In this document: piece after piece, positions 46,621 to 59,484 of the stretch
Layout of the letters: the number at the start of each line of letters is the position of its first letter
Numbering within the stretch: position 1 is the first letter of the stretch
Assembly: GCF_041260155.1 (NCBI RefSeq)
Contig: NC_091932.1
Span: 46,903,629 to 46,967,628, forward strand
Reading direction: 5' to 3'
Origin: Ptychodera flava
Taxonomy: Eukaryota; Hemichordata; Enteropneusta; Ptychoderidae
Length of the DNA stretch: 64,000 nucleotides
Made by a program: the position numbers and the translations under genes
The notes under the pieces: generated by a model
Seen by the model: the letters and a program-made list of their open reading frames with translations, nothing else
Database searches by the model: none
What the model was told of the DNA's origin: nothing

Positions 46621-46979
46621 ATGTCAGGAAATACTGAAAAATGTACTCAGTACTAGCCTCTAACATAAGGCTTGCCACGTCGAATAGCTGATCATTCTCG
46701 TCTGAAGATGCTTCAATACATGTCAACAAAATTGAGTAGCCCCCCTTTCTTGTTCTCCACTTTTGAGCAACCCCCCTTGTAGCTTTCGATTTTTTGAGTG
46801 ACCCCCCCCCAGATTCCTCCGACCCCCCCCGGCCATAAATAATGACGGCTCCCTTATATACATACCCAATATGGGCTAAAAACATAATAGTTACAATTTA
46901 TCAAAATCGGCAGATTGGCTGCTCCAGATTAAAGGCAGAGTTAATTCATAGCAAGTTTTAAACCAGGGACAGGTGCGTA

Positions 46980-48030
46980 TGTTCAAGCAAATTTCTCAGT
47001 GATGCTGGGATCCTGGAGCGATTACATTCAAACTTGGTACATGGATTATTCCATATATTATACACATGCACATTGATTTTTGTTTTGATCTGGTCTAAAA
47101 TGGCCGCATGGCGGCCATTTTTCTTTCTATTTGATATACCTGGTCTCCATGATTCATCCACAGGGGCTTAAGGATGGCCAAATATAGAAATAACGGATGA
47201 CTCGCTGACCATTAACGTTTATTTATCGGCAAGGGCGAGAGGAAAGCCAAAAATTAATGGGCGAGGCTTGCCGAGCCTGTTAATATGGCTTTCCTCTCCC
47301 CGCTGTATTGCCAGCCAAGAAATACTTATGCACATAATAAATGAGGTACAAGATGTGACATCTTAAGGTCTAATATCCTATCAAAATTGGACGGTATAGA
47401 ACTTGTGGTTACTGAGTTATGCATATATATATGTATAATCAAGGTCAAAGGTCATCGAGGTCACGTGACATTTTGAAAAAAAATTGTATTGCTAATTAAT
47501 CCCTATATGCCAAAAATCAGACCTCTAGCTCTATTCGCTTGCCCAGAATTAGATATGCACATAATTAATGAGGTACAATATGTGGCGTCATAAGGTGTCC
47601 CATCATACCATATATGAAGGCTGTAGCACTTGTGGTTACTGAGTTATGGACAAATATGTATATTTGAGGTCAAAGGTCACTGAGGTCACGTGACATTTTG
47701 TCAAAAAAATTGTATTGCTAAGTTATCCCTATATACCAAAAATCAGACCTCTAGCTCTATTGGCTCGCTCAAAATTAGATATGCACATAATTAATGAGGT
47801 TCAATATGTGGCGTCATAAGGTGTCCCGTCATACCATATGAAGGGTGTAGCACTTGTGGTTACTGAGTTATGGACAAATATATGTATATTTTAGGTCAAA
47901 GGTCACCAAGGTCACGTGATATTTTGTCAAAATATCTGAGATATCTGCGTGAACGGATGGACTCACGGATGGACGAATGGATGGTCATGACCCAATCTAT
48001 AAGCCCCTGGACTTCATCCGTGAGCACTAA
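46980..48030. repeat. Dispersed repeat family with ~225-bp internal tandem units
   Basis: The ends carry family blocks: CATTCAAACTTGGTACATGG near 47030 (read on the minus strand as a head), and GATATCTGCGTGAACGGATG...AGCCCCTGGACTTCATCCGTG near 47937-48020. Between them, three units of about 225 bp begin near 47329, 47553 and 47780. Each has ATGCACATAATTAATGAGGT, GTGGTTACTGAGTTATGGAC, GAGGTCACGTGACATTTTG and CAGACCTCTAGCTCTATT. Confidence 0.7.
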
Positions 48031-48099
48031 AAACTGTGTCACTGCATCCTTTTTGCAATATTAATACGATGAGAAACTAAATTTTTATTTTTCTTGGCC

Positions 48100-48213
48100 T
48101 TATACATGGGAGTCTATGGAGAACTGACTTATACATGGGAGTCTATGGAGAACTGCCTTATACATGGAAGTTTATGGAGAACTAGCTGCTTATACATGGG
48201 AGTCTATGGAGGT
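48100..48213 (+). repeat. ~34-bp minisatellite, four copies
   Basis: CTTATACATGGGAGTCTATGG recurs four times with small changes (near 48101, 48129, 48158 and 48189), separated by AGAACTG(A/C). Confidence 0.85.
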
Positions 48214-48287
48214 GTAAACTAAAAAGTCCTCTAACACGGCCAAATTTGATCACATTGTGAAACATATCAACGTTCATCTGTATATGG

Positions 48288-48297
48288 GGTAGGGTAC
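48288..48297. other. Left 10-bp target-site duplication of the foldback element
   Basis: GGTAGGGTAC directly precedes the GGGGGTATACAAA terminus. The identical 10-mer follows the right terminus at 61652-61661. Confidence 0.8.
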
Positions 48298-48629
48298 GGG
48301 GGTATACAAAACGAACCCCGAAGATCAAAGACCGAAGACCGAAGATCGAAGACCGAAGACCCCTGAATTTGGACTAAAGGCACTCTAACCGACAAGGACG
48401 GATCGAACGTTATAGTATTTAGTACGCAGTAATGACGCTGTTTCAGACATGATACACGCCAAATTACTATCACATCGGAGTCAAACAGCACACTCGGCTG
48501 CGCGACTTGATGATATAACAATGGCCGCTAACATTTCAACCACAATACACGAAGTTCAAGTGAAATTAAGCCAATACGGCGAAATATGGCCCTTAAATAC
48601 CGGAGACATCACAGGTCTTTGATTTGTAC

Positions 48630-51600
48630 TTTTGACTTTGACAGATACGGCAAGCCGCTAGTATTGGTTTCGGATTGCAATTCTCAAATAGGCGCAACTA
48701 TTTTAATTTTTAATGTTTCATAGGCCTATGGCCATTTTTGATAAAGTTGTGGATGAATAACTCCCTCCTTGACTAATTGAATCAATCCCTACGAAATATG
48801 GACGATTATTTCGAGAAATATGACAGGGTCTGCGTTTTGTACATTTGGATTTGAAAAACGACCAAAATTAGTCGGTTATTTTTAAACTACTCCAAAAATA
48901 TTGGTCCAAATTTTGTTTTTGGCACGGAATTGACTTCCTCCCACTATTTTTCACAAACCAATACCGACGAAATATGGCCCTTAAATTCGGAGATATCAAG
49001 GGTCTTCGTTTACGGCAAGCCGCTGGCATTAGCTTCGGATTCCGATTCTTAAATAGACGCAACTTTTTTAGATTTTAGTATTTCATATGGCCAGTGTTGA
49101 TTAAGTTATGGATGAATAACTCCCTCCTTGACCAATTGAATCAATCCCGACGAAATATGGACTATTATTACGAGAGATATGACAGGGTCTTCGTTTTGTA
49201 CATTTGGACATGAAAAACGACCAAATTTAATAGGTTATTTTAAACTACTCCAAAAATATACATCCAAATTTTGTTTTGGGCACGGAATTGACTTCCTCCC
49301 ACTGTTCTTCACAAATTCAACCCATACCGACGAAAAATCATCCTAAAATTAACGGAGATATCAAGGGTCTTCGTTTTGTACTTTTGACTTAAAAAACGCC
49401 CAAATTAGTCGGTTATGTTTAATCTACTCCAAAAATATCCTTCCAAATTTGTTTTGGGCACGGAATTGACTTCCTCTCACTATCCTTCACAAATTAAACC
49501 AATACCGATGAAATATGACCCAAAAATAACGGAGATATCAAGGGTCTTCATTTTGTACTTTTGACTTTGACAGATACGGCAAGCCGCTGGCATTAGCTTA
49601 GGATTCCGATTTTTAAATAGACGCACCTTTTTTAGGTTTTAATATTTCATATGGTCATTTTTGATTAAGTTATGGATAAACAACTCCCTCCTTGACCAAT
49701 TGAATCAATCGCGACGAAATATGGACGATTATTACGAGAGATATGACAGGGTCTTCGTTTTGTACATTTGGACTTGAAAAACGACCAAATTTAGTAGGTT
49801 ATTTTTAAACTACTCCAAAAATATTCGTCCAAAATTTGTTTTTGGCACGGAATTGACTTCCTCCCACTATTCTTCACAAATTAAACCCATACCGACGAAA
49901 TATGGCCCTTAAATACCGCAGATATCAAGGGTCTTCGTTTTGTACTTTTGACTTTGACAGATACGGCAAGCCGCTGGCATTAGCTTCGGATTCCGATTCT
50001 CAAATAGGCGCAACTATTTTAGCTTTTAATGTTTAATATGGCCATTTCTGATAAATTAATGGATGAATAATTCCCTCCTCGACCAATTGAATCAATCCCG
50101 ACGAGATGTGGACGATTATTACGAGAGATATGACAGGGTCTGCGTTTTGTACATTTGGACTTAAAAAACACAAAATATTAGTAGATTATTTTTAAACTAC
50201 TTCAAAAATATACGTCCAAATTGTGTTTTTGGCACGGAATTGACTTCATCTCACTATTCTTCACAAATTTAACCAATACCGATGAAATATGGCCCTTAAA
50301 TACCGGAGATATCAAGGGTCTTCGTTTGTACTTTGACTTTGAAAGATACGGCAAGCCACTGGCATTAGCTTCGGATTCTGATTCTAAATTAAACGCAACT
50401 ATATTAGCTTTTAATGTTTCATATGGCCATTTTTGATTAAGTTATGGATGAATAACTCCCTTCTTGATCAATTAAATCAATCCCGACGAAATATGGACGA
50501 TTATACGAGAGATATGACAGGGTCTTCGTTTTGTACATTTTGACTTGAAAAACACCAAAAATTAGTCGGTTATTTTTAAATACTCCAAAAATATACGTCC
50601 AAATTTTGTTTTTGGCACGGAATTGACTTCATCTCACTATTCTTCACAAATTTAAACCAATACCGATGAATATGGCCCTTAAATACCGGAGATATCAAGG
50701 GTCTTCGTTTTGTACTTTTGACTTTGACAGATACGGCAAGCCACTGGCATTAGCTTCGGATTCTGATTCTAAATTAAACGCAACTATATTAGCTTTTAAT
50801 GTTTCATATGGCCATTTTTGATTAAGTTATGGATGAATAACTCCCTTCTTGATCAATTGAATCAATCCCGACGAAATATGGACGATTATTATGAGAGATA
50901 TGACAGGGTCTTCGTTTTGTACATTTTGACTGAAAAACGACCAAATTTAGTAGGTTATTTTTATACTACTCCAAAGATATACGTCCAAATTTTGATTTTG
51001 GCACGGAATTGACTTCCTAACACTATTCTTCACAAATAAAACCAATACCGACGAAATATGGTCCTTAAATACCGGAGATATCAAGGGTCTTCGTTTTGTA
51101 TTTTTGACTTTGACATACACGGCAAGCCGCCGGCATTAGCTTCTGATTCCGATTCTCAATTAAAAGCAACTATATTAGCTTTAATGTTTCATGTGGCCAT
51201 TTTTGATTAAGTTATGGATGAATAACTCCCTCCTTGACCAATTGAATCAATCCCGACGAAATATGGACGATTATTAGAAAGATATGACAGGGTCTTCGTT
51301 TTGTACATTTGGACTTGAAAAACGACCAAAATTAGTAGGTTATTTTTATACTACTCCAAAAATATACGTCCAAATTTTGTTTTTGGTACGGAATTGACTT
51401 CTTAACACTATTCTTCACAAATAAAACCAATACCGACGAAATATGGTACTTAAATACCGGAGATATCAAGGGTTTTCGTTTTGTACTTTTGACTTTGACA
51501 TACACGGCAAGCCGCCGACATTAGCTTCTGATTCCGATTCTCAATTAAAAGCAACTATATTAGCTTTAATGTTTCATGTGGCCATTTTCGATAAAGTTAT

Positions 51601-52060
51601 GGATGAAATAACTCCCTCCTTGACCAATTGAATCAATCCCGACGAAATATGGACGATTATTACGAGAGATATTACAGGGTCTTTGCTTTGTACATTTTGA
51701 CCAGAAAAATGCCAAAACGAGCAAGTTATTTTCCAAAAACTTCAAAAACAGCAATCCAAAGTTTATTTTTGTCGTGGCATTAGATATGTCTCACAGTTCT
51801 CCACAAATTAAGCGATTACCGGCGAAATATGGCCCCTAAATACCAGAGATATCGCAGGGTCATCGCTTTGTACTTTGACGGGTACAATGTACGAGAGTAA
51901 GCAACCAATATTAGTTTTGGATGGCGATTCTCAAAGTGACGTAATCAATTATGTTTTAATGTTTTATGTTTGGGTTTTGATTTTGTTTATGGATTGATAA
52001 CTCACTTGTTATCCACTTAATCAACCATAAGGACAATAATTAAGCCAAATGAAAAAATTG
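48630..52060 (+). repeat. ~385-bp tandem array, left arm (about nine units)
   Basis: Units are marked by (G)ATACGGCAAGCCGC(T/C)GGCATTAGC near 48641, 49014, 49571, 49961, 50347, 50735, 51118, 51500 and a diverged one near 51880. Each also contains GATATCAAGGGTCTTCGTTT, TGGATGAATAACTCCCTCCT, CAATCCCGACGAAATATGGA, GAGATATGACAGGGTCTTCG and GGCACGGAATTGACTTCCTC. An extra partial unit sits at about 49290-49500. All open frames here are short and unlike any protein. Confidence 0.9.
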
Positions 52061-52239
52061 TGTGTTTCTGATGACTCGACCTACCCTCCCCCGATTCTGA
52101 GCATTTAAGGACCCAGAAAAACAAACCCCACGAGATCGGGACAAAAATTATAAATCACGCGTGATTTCCTTTCGTCATTCACATTACTTTGTTTTCCTGA
52201 AGGCAATTAACATTCGTTTTGTTTTCTTTACATTCACGA

Positions 52240-53040
52240 TCATAACTTGGTTTTGAATGTACAGAAAACAAAAGCAATGTTAATTGACTTCAGGAAAAAC
52301 ACAGTAATTCCACCCCCGTTAAAAATCAAGGGTGAAGAGGTTGAAAGAGTGAACATCTACAAATATCTTGCGTTGATTCTCACAAATACGGTCTCTTGGG
52401 ATGAAAGTATTAAAATGTAAATCTATAAATGCCAACAAGGAATGTATTTTCTGCCTAAATTGCATATATTTGATGTATCAGGAAAAATTTCGCATATGTT
52501 TTACAGAGCCATGATCGAGTCTGTTATGTTTTATTGCATTTCCTGTTGGGGTGGTAGTACCACCGTGTCACTAAAGCTGCTAGGAATATACTATAGGCAC
52601 ATTGCCCAGTTTTGACGACTTGTATATGAAATCTGTAAAAAGCAAATCTGCAACTATATATGTCCGGCAAGGCTCATCCACTGAATAATAATTTCACTAA
52701 CATGAGGTCTTGAAATAGATTACCAATCAATATGGTGTCGCAAAAATAGATTTAGAAATACATTTGTACCCTTAGCAGAGAGATGACTTAACCAATCCTC
52801 ATCAGGTAAATACTTAACTGAGGACATAGTTACTGTATTGTGACATTGATTTTTCTGAACTTGATGTTTGTTGTGCTTGGTGTTTTACAGCGATTGTGCT
52901 TTTTAAACTCTGTACATGTGATTGGTCAGTGTTTTATACAACTTTTGTTATCTATTTTTATAGCGGTGTACTCCATTACGCATTTCAATTTTCATATTGG
53001 ACTAATAAAGTATAAGGCTTAAAGTATAAAGTAAAGTAAA
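52240..53040 (+). pseudogene. CR1/L2-like LINE 3' end (RT remnant)
   Basis: Broken frames encode NKTKAMLIDFRKN-like, KIKGEEVERVNIYKYLAL, FYRA(M)IESV(M) and GVVVP-like blocks in the order of the C-terminal half of CR1/L2/Rex-type RTs (DFRR...G..VERV..FKYLG...YFLRKL...FYR..IES). These are followed by an LPSFDDLYMKSVKSKSATI region. Several stops and frameshifts interrupt it. The 3' end is a microsatellite-like AAGTATAAGGCTTAAAGTATAAAGTAAAG tail near 52985-53040, as CR1-type LINEs have. It lies in the centre of the foldback element. Confidence 0.65.
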
Positions 53041-56000
53041 ATTAATACAAAAACGTAAAAGTTACGTCATGGTGTATAAATTGTCAATGCTTCTCGTTTA
53101 TGTTTACATAAACGAGTTGAGAAATCTAATTCGTCAGAGAATTCTTACAGCGTTAAGAGAAATCTAATTGACGTTTTTGAAAATTTCTCATTTTCTTTTC
53201 GCCGAGATAGAAAAAAAAACAACAAGAAAATATATAAATAAATTTCGTACCTACCTACCTACTTACCCTATGCCGCACCCTTTGCCACCCAAAAATTAAT
53301 TGTGCCAATTTTCGCGAAAACAACATTAGTTTTGAAGTTTGGCCAGTTCGGCACACTTCTGCTTAAACGGCGGTCTCTTTGTTGAATATAACATTGCAAA
53401 TACGAGTGCGATGTCAAACGCTGCGTTACAATATTGCTACAGGCTAATTGTGTTTTTTTGTTGCTACAGGCTAATTGTGGCATGCGCGGTTTTTATGACC
53501 GATTGAAGAAATTGTTTTTCCGCTAACGATAAACAAAGGTTTTAACCTTTATCTTTATTCATCTATTCTAAACCTGAATCATAGATGCCATAAACAATAA
53601 TGTCCCCTCAGTTGCAAGTCGAAAATGAACTAAGAAAAAGGAAAAGAAGTAAAAACATTCTACTAAAACCAGATACAGAGCCACCACATTTGTCTAAAGT
53701 GTCCCTATTCTTTTACTTTTTGTAGCGAAGGGGGATTGTTAAAATGTCTTTAATTTTGCTTCTCTTTATACTGACTTTAATTTTAGTGTCGTCCAAAATT
53801 CGTAAAATCTGCCGGCGTAAATGTCGCCGGACCCTTCGTCGCAATAATCGATGATTCAATTGATTGATTTAATGAGTGAATATCGTGGTTTACCCCAAAA
53901 TAAGACGTCGTGTCAGTATATGAAAAAGTTCATATTTCATGATTTAAGGGATTGCCAGAAGCACGTGGCCTGACATTTTCTTCTTGTTTGAACATATAAT
54001 GTCTTGTTCCGCGATTTAAATATACCTTGGTTGTATTACTGTAAACTTTGATGCCATAATTTTATAAAGTATAATTTGTTAACTATGATACAACTTAATT
54101 TTCCGAAAGAAATTGCTGCATACATGTAGTATATTGACTTTGTAATAAATAGATAACAGTAATTTCATAAAAAAGTTCTTGGGCTGACGAGTTTTTCTTG
54201 GACAGTTGTGATACCGGAAATTTGATATCCTGACACTTGTTTTGGTGCTAAATGTTTCAGTCGCTGTGCAAGACCTGGACGATCGTTCATAACGGTTGTA
54301 GTGCTACAAATCAATGACAAATATAGACACAGACTAGCAACGTGGCATGCCTTTTGTTTCATGGTCGTCTCGGTAGACCATTGCCTATTCATATAAAATC
54401 AGCTTCAAAGGTGTTAAACTATTTGGAGACTTTGTTTGTGGTTGATAATTGCACGAGATTATGCGGAAAATACGACAAGATGGCATCGTGCTGCCAGTCG
54501 CGTAGCAACCATAGTTACTTTGTGAGCTCTTAGCGCGGAAACACTACTTCACGCCAATCAAAACATAACACGCCAGCAGTTTCATAAACATGTCCTTCCT
54601 TGGCGAACGTGTAAAAGACGGTATGACTGACTGTAAACCATTGAGTAAAACCAGACAGAATCGATAAAAGACTTTCAAATTTGGTTCAAACAAACTCATT
54701 ATATATTCATTAAAATATGAGAGGAATTTTTAAAACGGTATAAAACTCACTTTCCTGAAGCTCAAAATACTCCCGTTTTGCCAGCATGCCAATTCGCTCG
54801 ACACCACACTACAACAACAACACAAACTTTGCCGAACATACTTTCGCTGAACAATTGGCGAAAATCCGAAAATTACCGAAGGATGCATGGTCGGCACTCT
54901 TCGAAAAAGAGAGGCGAGAGCAATTTGAGGCGAGGCGAACATGGATTGGTTACGTAACAGTTTCACGCCTTGAACAATACCCGTAGCAAGTCTGTGTCTA
55001 TAATTTTATGTGTACAAATCACAAGTTTAGTGACTAAACAAGTGTTTGTAAGCTTCAATATTGAACGTAGATAATCATCTCACAGATAAAGGTATATTGT
55101 TTAGCACTTTAATGTAAAACGTACTATTTTACTCAGTCTCAACACGTATCAATTTGGCATTTGTTATCAGCGACAACAAGAAATCAACGTTTAAGCTATA
55201 TTTATTCTGAACGTACGTCATTAGAACAACTCATAAGTTGTTAAATTTTGAAAAATTGGACCTCTAAGTTATAACACTTCAAGTGCCCATTCCTGAACGT
55301 GCATTATTCTTTCTTTACCATCGATTGAAACTTACACAACATATTTCCTTCTATTACAAAATCATAAATATGTCTTTTTGCGATATAAGGGGGTTTGATA
55401 AGCCTAGTATTTGCTTACTCGATCTTTATGGAAAATCTATATTTAAATGTTGTTTTCTTTTTTACAGTTAAACTTGTGTAAATGGCCAACGCGTTAAATT
55501 GAAACGTGTATATAGTGGCGTTTTGCTTTTGAAAACAGACCCTTTCAAACCAGTAATTCCCTGACAATTACAAGTAGGAACTAATCTTGAATCAGCTCTT
55601 AGTATGTTTTCCAACAATCTATAGTTTAAAGGGTTCGTATCTCAGTATTTGTCAGAGCATCGTCTGTTTGAATGGGATTGTTTCCTATGAATGACCTGTC
55701 AACGAAGCCTGTGTGAGATGGTCCCTTGACTGGCCAAAGTTCAGATTTTACTGTAATTCGATTCATTCCGAAGGTATAGCTCCATGATATCAGAGATCTC
55801 ATAAACGCTTTAATAGTGCATTTATTTTGTTTAATAAAAATCGTCGTTAAAAATGCTTAATTTGTTAGTATGTTCTGTGGACAGTAGACACTGAAAACAG
55901 TCACGTGATCGCAGTTCAAATAAATACATGTGGATCAGCACATACACAGAATGCATATTTCTACATGTCTTTTTCACATAGGTTGTTCATAACATGGCGC

Positions 56001-56650
56001 ATTGGTGCTTTCGACTTCGGGTTTCGCCAATATGTTGACAATGTTTGGAGAAATCACTTTGACAATTCACACACATTACAACCGATGCCTTATGTTTATT
56101 GGTATATTGCAAAACCAAGTGGGCGTATTTGCAATTTAATTATTGTTCATTAAATATTTGAAAATCAAATAAATTGTACTGATTTATGAAATTTCAATTG
56201 AAAAATACTTAATTTTCACTGAATCTCATTTTCAAAAATAAATCTCATTGTGTTACTGATGGGTATGCATGTACGTATTTTCAACCTGTGATTGTGACTC
56301 GATCTTGAAATTTGAACAACTACGAGTGCCGCACCCGTTTAATCAGCCTCCATGCCAAATGTATATAACTACCGTACGTTGTATGCATTGCCAAGAGGTG
56401 ACAAATGGATGCAAATGCACTTGATATGGCTTGATAGAGATGATTAAAAGGATGAGGGACAAAACTGGGACATTTTATCGTGGGAAATTTAATACTAAAA
56501 GTGACAGCTCATGGGGCTTTAAACTTGCGGATTGAGAAGTTCTTTCAACATTCTTGAAAATTTGATTGCACTGCCTACGAGAACTTTTCTGTTGCAACAA
56601 TAAACCTATACGCGCGGAGATATTTGTTATTTGGCTTTAAAAGCTGTCAC
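53040..56650. other. Centre of the foldback element: no recognised gene
   Basis: AT-rich, with only short open frames. The best is 54786-54986, starting MPIRSTPHYNNNTNFAEHTF, a basic 66-codon frame without a recognised domain. A 20-bp direct repeat (TTGCTACAGGCTAATTGTG) lies at about 53434 and 53460. A right-end-like TTAA element sequence (GTGACAGCTCATGGGGC, then TTAA) sits at 56502-56522. Confidence 0.5.
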
Positions 56651-56667
56651 TTTCGAAGGTCAAATCA

Positions 56668-57073
56668 CAGGGTCTCGCGAGCAATATTCGTCTAGAAGTT
56701 ATGAATATGATCAATAAATGTCTTGTATTAAACTTCGTTTTATTATACAAGCTTTACCTGTGTAGTAGTCCGTCTTCTACCTTATGAGCTGCTAACGAGG
56801 TATTTGGTCAGGGCGATAAGCCCCCGCGTCGGTGATCGGCAGAACAAATTAATGAAGAGGATTAGGGGGGGGGCAATTAACGGATATAGGCTGTTTTCTT
56901 TAAAATACTATACACAGATAGCTAGGGCACCGTGTGTGGAGGGACGGTGGGACGTTAACGTAATAGGCACACTCTAGACACAGGTAAGGCTTGTATAATG
57001 GAAAATGTTTAGTACAAGACATTTATTGATCATATTCATAACTTCTAGACGAATATTGCTCGCGAGACCCTGT
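56668..57073. mobile_element. 406-bp TIR element with 10-bp target duplication
   Basis: Inverted arms of about 100 bp (CAGGGTCTCGCGAGCAATAT on the left; its complement, ending at 57073, on the right) are about 87-97% alike and share TCGTCTAGAAGTTATGAATA. The flanks are GGTCAAATCA at 56658-56667 and 57074-57083. The loop of ~200 bp contains a poly-G tract near 56865. It is nested in the centre of the larger foldback element, and the duplication length is the same. Confidence 0.8.
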
Positions 57074-58200
57074 GGTCAAATCAGTCCGAATGTGTACTCG
57101 AATAGCTTGATAACATTTGTCGAGTAAATTTAACTCTTAAAAGCTGGTGTCTCCAAAATCTACGAAAACAAATACGGTGGTCTTTAACTATCGCAAAGTC
57201 TGATTGCAGTTATCATTTCGTTGTGTCTTTTTTGGTATTGATAGAAACCTAAAGAATAGTTTTACAATATGATAAACGTTGCTTTGTGTTATGATAGACA
57301 TCAAAGGACATTGCTTTTGATTTACTCGTCTTTAGTAGTGCAATGTTGTTTTTCAAATTACACTTTGCTGTAGTATACACAAATATTAGCCTTAATTGGC
57401 AATGTTGTGGCTATTACACAACTTTCATCTCTTTCTCCGATGATGGTTGTTCTTTGCATTGAGAAAGTGGGTTCTTTTAAAGTTGCGTGGCTAATGAAGT
57501 TGCCTACTTATATTTCATGCTAATATTGTCAACGATATAGTGTCAAATGATTTATTTCGCTCCCATAGCAAAATGAAAATTTGGTAATCTCTAGACAAAA
57601 ACATCGATATGTTACAGCTTGTTGTTTTGTAGTGTTTTGACTATGGTCACTTTTCATTATGTTGACCATACTGCAGTGTTATAATCCCTCTTTACCAAAA
57701 ACGTTAAACTCTGCCGCAAGCAACGTTGGAACTATTGCACACCACGGAGTTCGTCGATTTTAATAATTCTTTAATTCATGCAGTAAATGAAGGTTCCACT
57801 ACATAAAACAGTCCCTTTCAAACTAAGATTTCTCTAACAAATACTGAGAAAGAAACTGCTATGAACTGTATACAGTTGGAAAGCATAGATATTTGGCAAC
57901 TAAGTTAGGATCATTTTGTTGTAATCACGTAACAGCAATTTTTTTAAAAAATGTTCTTGTGTTTAACAAAAGGTGCGTCTTAGATTTCTGTTACATCTGT
58001 TTTAGTTTTAAAGTTTACACAGAGACTATTTTAATAACTTACATATAAATACTCCGTCATAAAAATTGATTTAAGGCCCGCATAAAAATCTGAGACACAT
58101 TTTCAAGCATACCGGTATAACACCTTTCCATCATGTAAATTTCAGTGAGAAATCTTACAGTGTTAACACAGGAAAAAGTGAAAACTTATTTTTTGGCAGC
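57074..58200. other. No supported gene; one arm of a dispersed inverted pair
   Basis: About 46 bp near 57838-57885 (GAGAAAGAAACTGCTATGAA...) is the inverse of 58635-58681 (GGTTTCTTTCTCAGTATTTG...). Otherwise unassigned AT-rich sequence. Confidence 0.5.
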
Positions 58201-58208
58201 GTATTTAA

Positions 58209-58558
58209 AGAGACAGTAGATCTACCTTTTGGGAATATTTTAACTATTTTTGTTACACATCACGTCCTTTTCACATACATAAATCACACTGAATCATAGA
58301 GAATCACCTACTAACTGACTCCGTGCACAACGTGTGTCAATTTCTTGTGATGAAGAATGTTGTCAAAATGAATTTTTGAACGGACAGAAATTCAACAATG
58401 TTGACAAACGAAATTCAATGTAGTCTACTTAGTGTGCGTGGCTATAATTATATCCTCTCTAATTGACATTTAGTGTGGATTCAATAGAATCTAACTTGGT
58501 TTCCGTCACGATATCGGGCGAAAAATATGGTCGAAAGTTACAGCTACTGTGGCTTTTG
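58209..58558. mobile_element. TTAA-flanked ~350-bp MITE, copy 3 (diverged)
   Basis: TTAA at 58205-58208 and 58559-58562 flank AGAGACAGTAGATCTACCTT on the left and GAAAGTTACAGCTACTGTGG on the right. The latter is the same end as copies 1 and 2. An internal CAATGTTGACAAACGAAATTC block matches their TATTGTTGACAAATGAATTC. Confidence 0.5.
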
Positions 58559-58888
58559 TTAAATATCCTGTCACGCGATCCCTGTGTAAACAATGACAAA
58601 GAAATTAGCCCCACTAGGTTTTCAAATATATAGGCTTTCCAACAGTATACAGTTTATAGTGGTTTCTTTCTCAGTATTTGTTTGAGAATTGTTAGTTCGA
58701 TTGGCACTGTTTCTTGTACTAGAACCTTAGTTCCAAGATTCACTGTAGCAATGACGTATGCTTCTAGTTGGAGATGGCAAATGGCGTAGCAAGAACAACA
58801 TAAAGTGACTGTTCGTATTTCCGGATAGTTTTCGCATTTATGTAGCGTTTCAGATACTTCTTCGGGGAATCACAGTTACTTATACGGC

Positions 58889-59330
58889 GATTTTACACAT
58901 ATACCTTGTGTTGAAAATGTTTCAACAGTATCATAAACCGATGACCCTCGCTTTAATTGTTCTGAGCAATTGTTTTCCTTCGTAAGATAATACCGATCAC
59001 AATACTGTAGTTATCTTGAAGTTCGAATTGCTACAAATTTGATGTTTTACCATCACAAATGAATATGTAAGGTCAGCGTAAAGTTGACAGTTCATATTGC
59101 TTTACATATTGATTTTACACATATACCTTGTGTTGAAAATGTTTCAACAGTATCATAAACCGATGACCCTCGCTTTAATTGTTCTGAACAATAGTTTTCC
59201 TTCGTAAGATAATACCGATCACAATACTGTAGTTATCTTGAAGTTCGAATTGCTACAAATTTGATGTTTTACCATTACAAAGGACTATGTAAGGTCAGCG
59301 TAAAGATGACAGATCATATTGTTTTAAATA
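58889..59330 (+). repeat. 222-bp tandem duplication
   Basis: 58889-59110 and 59111 to about 59330 are nearly identical (GATTTTACACATATACCTTG ... GTAAGGTCAGCGTAAAG), differing at only a few bases. This implies a recent event compared with the decayed surroundings. Confidence 0.9.
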
Positions 59331-59373
59331 AATAAATTTTCAAAGTGCATTAAGATTGTTTTATATATATTAC

Positions 59374-59412
59374 TTCTATCTATCTATCTATCTATCAATC
59401 TATCTATCTATG

Positions 59413-59484
<72 letters not shown>

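Larger units (their letters stand above)
43678..46853. mobile_element. TIR element with TTA target duplication (copy B), containing a Penelope-like RT
   Basis: The left end GGGAGCCGTCATTATTTACA and the right end (reverse complement GGGAGCCGTCATTATTTATG) match over 18 bases. Both are followed inward by G/C runs with TTTGAGTGACCCCCC-type blocks (43700-43830; 46737-46830). The flanks are TTA at 43675-43677 and TTA at 46854-46856. The family is the same as copy A at 516-1435. The interior 44.4-46.6 kb is a Penelope-like RT on the minus strand, most simply explained as an insertion into the element. 43840-44700 has no recognisable feature. Confidence 0.75.

Noticed and set aside
54786..54986. 66-codon basic frame (MPIRSTPHYNN...) in the foldback centre as a possible transposase exon
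   Set aside because: Too short, no catalytic motif, no continuing exon recognised. Left as unassigned.
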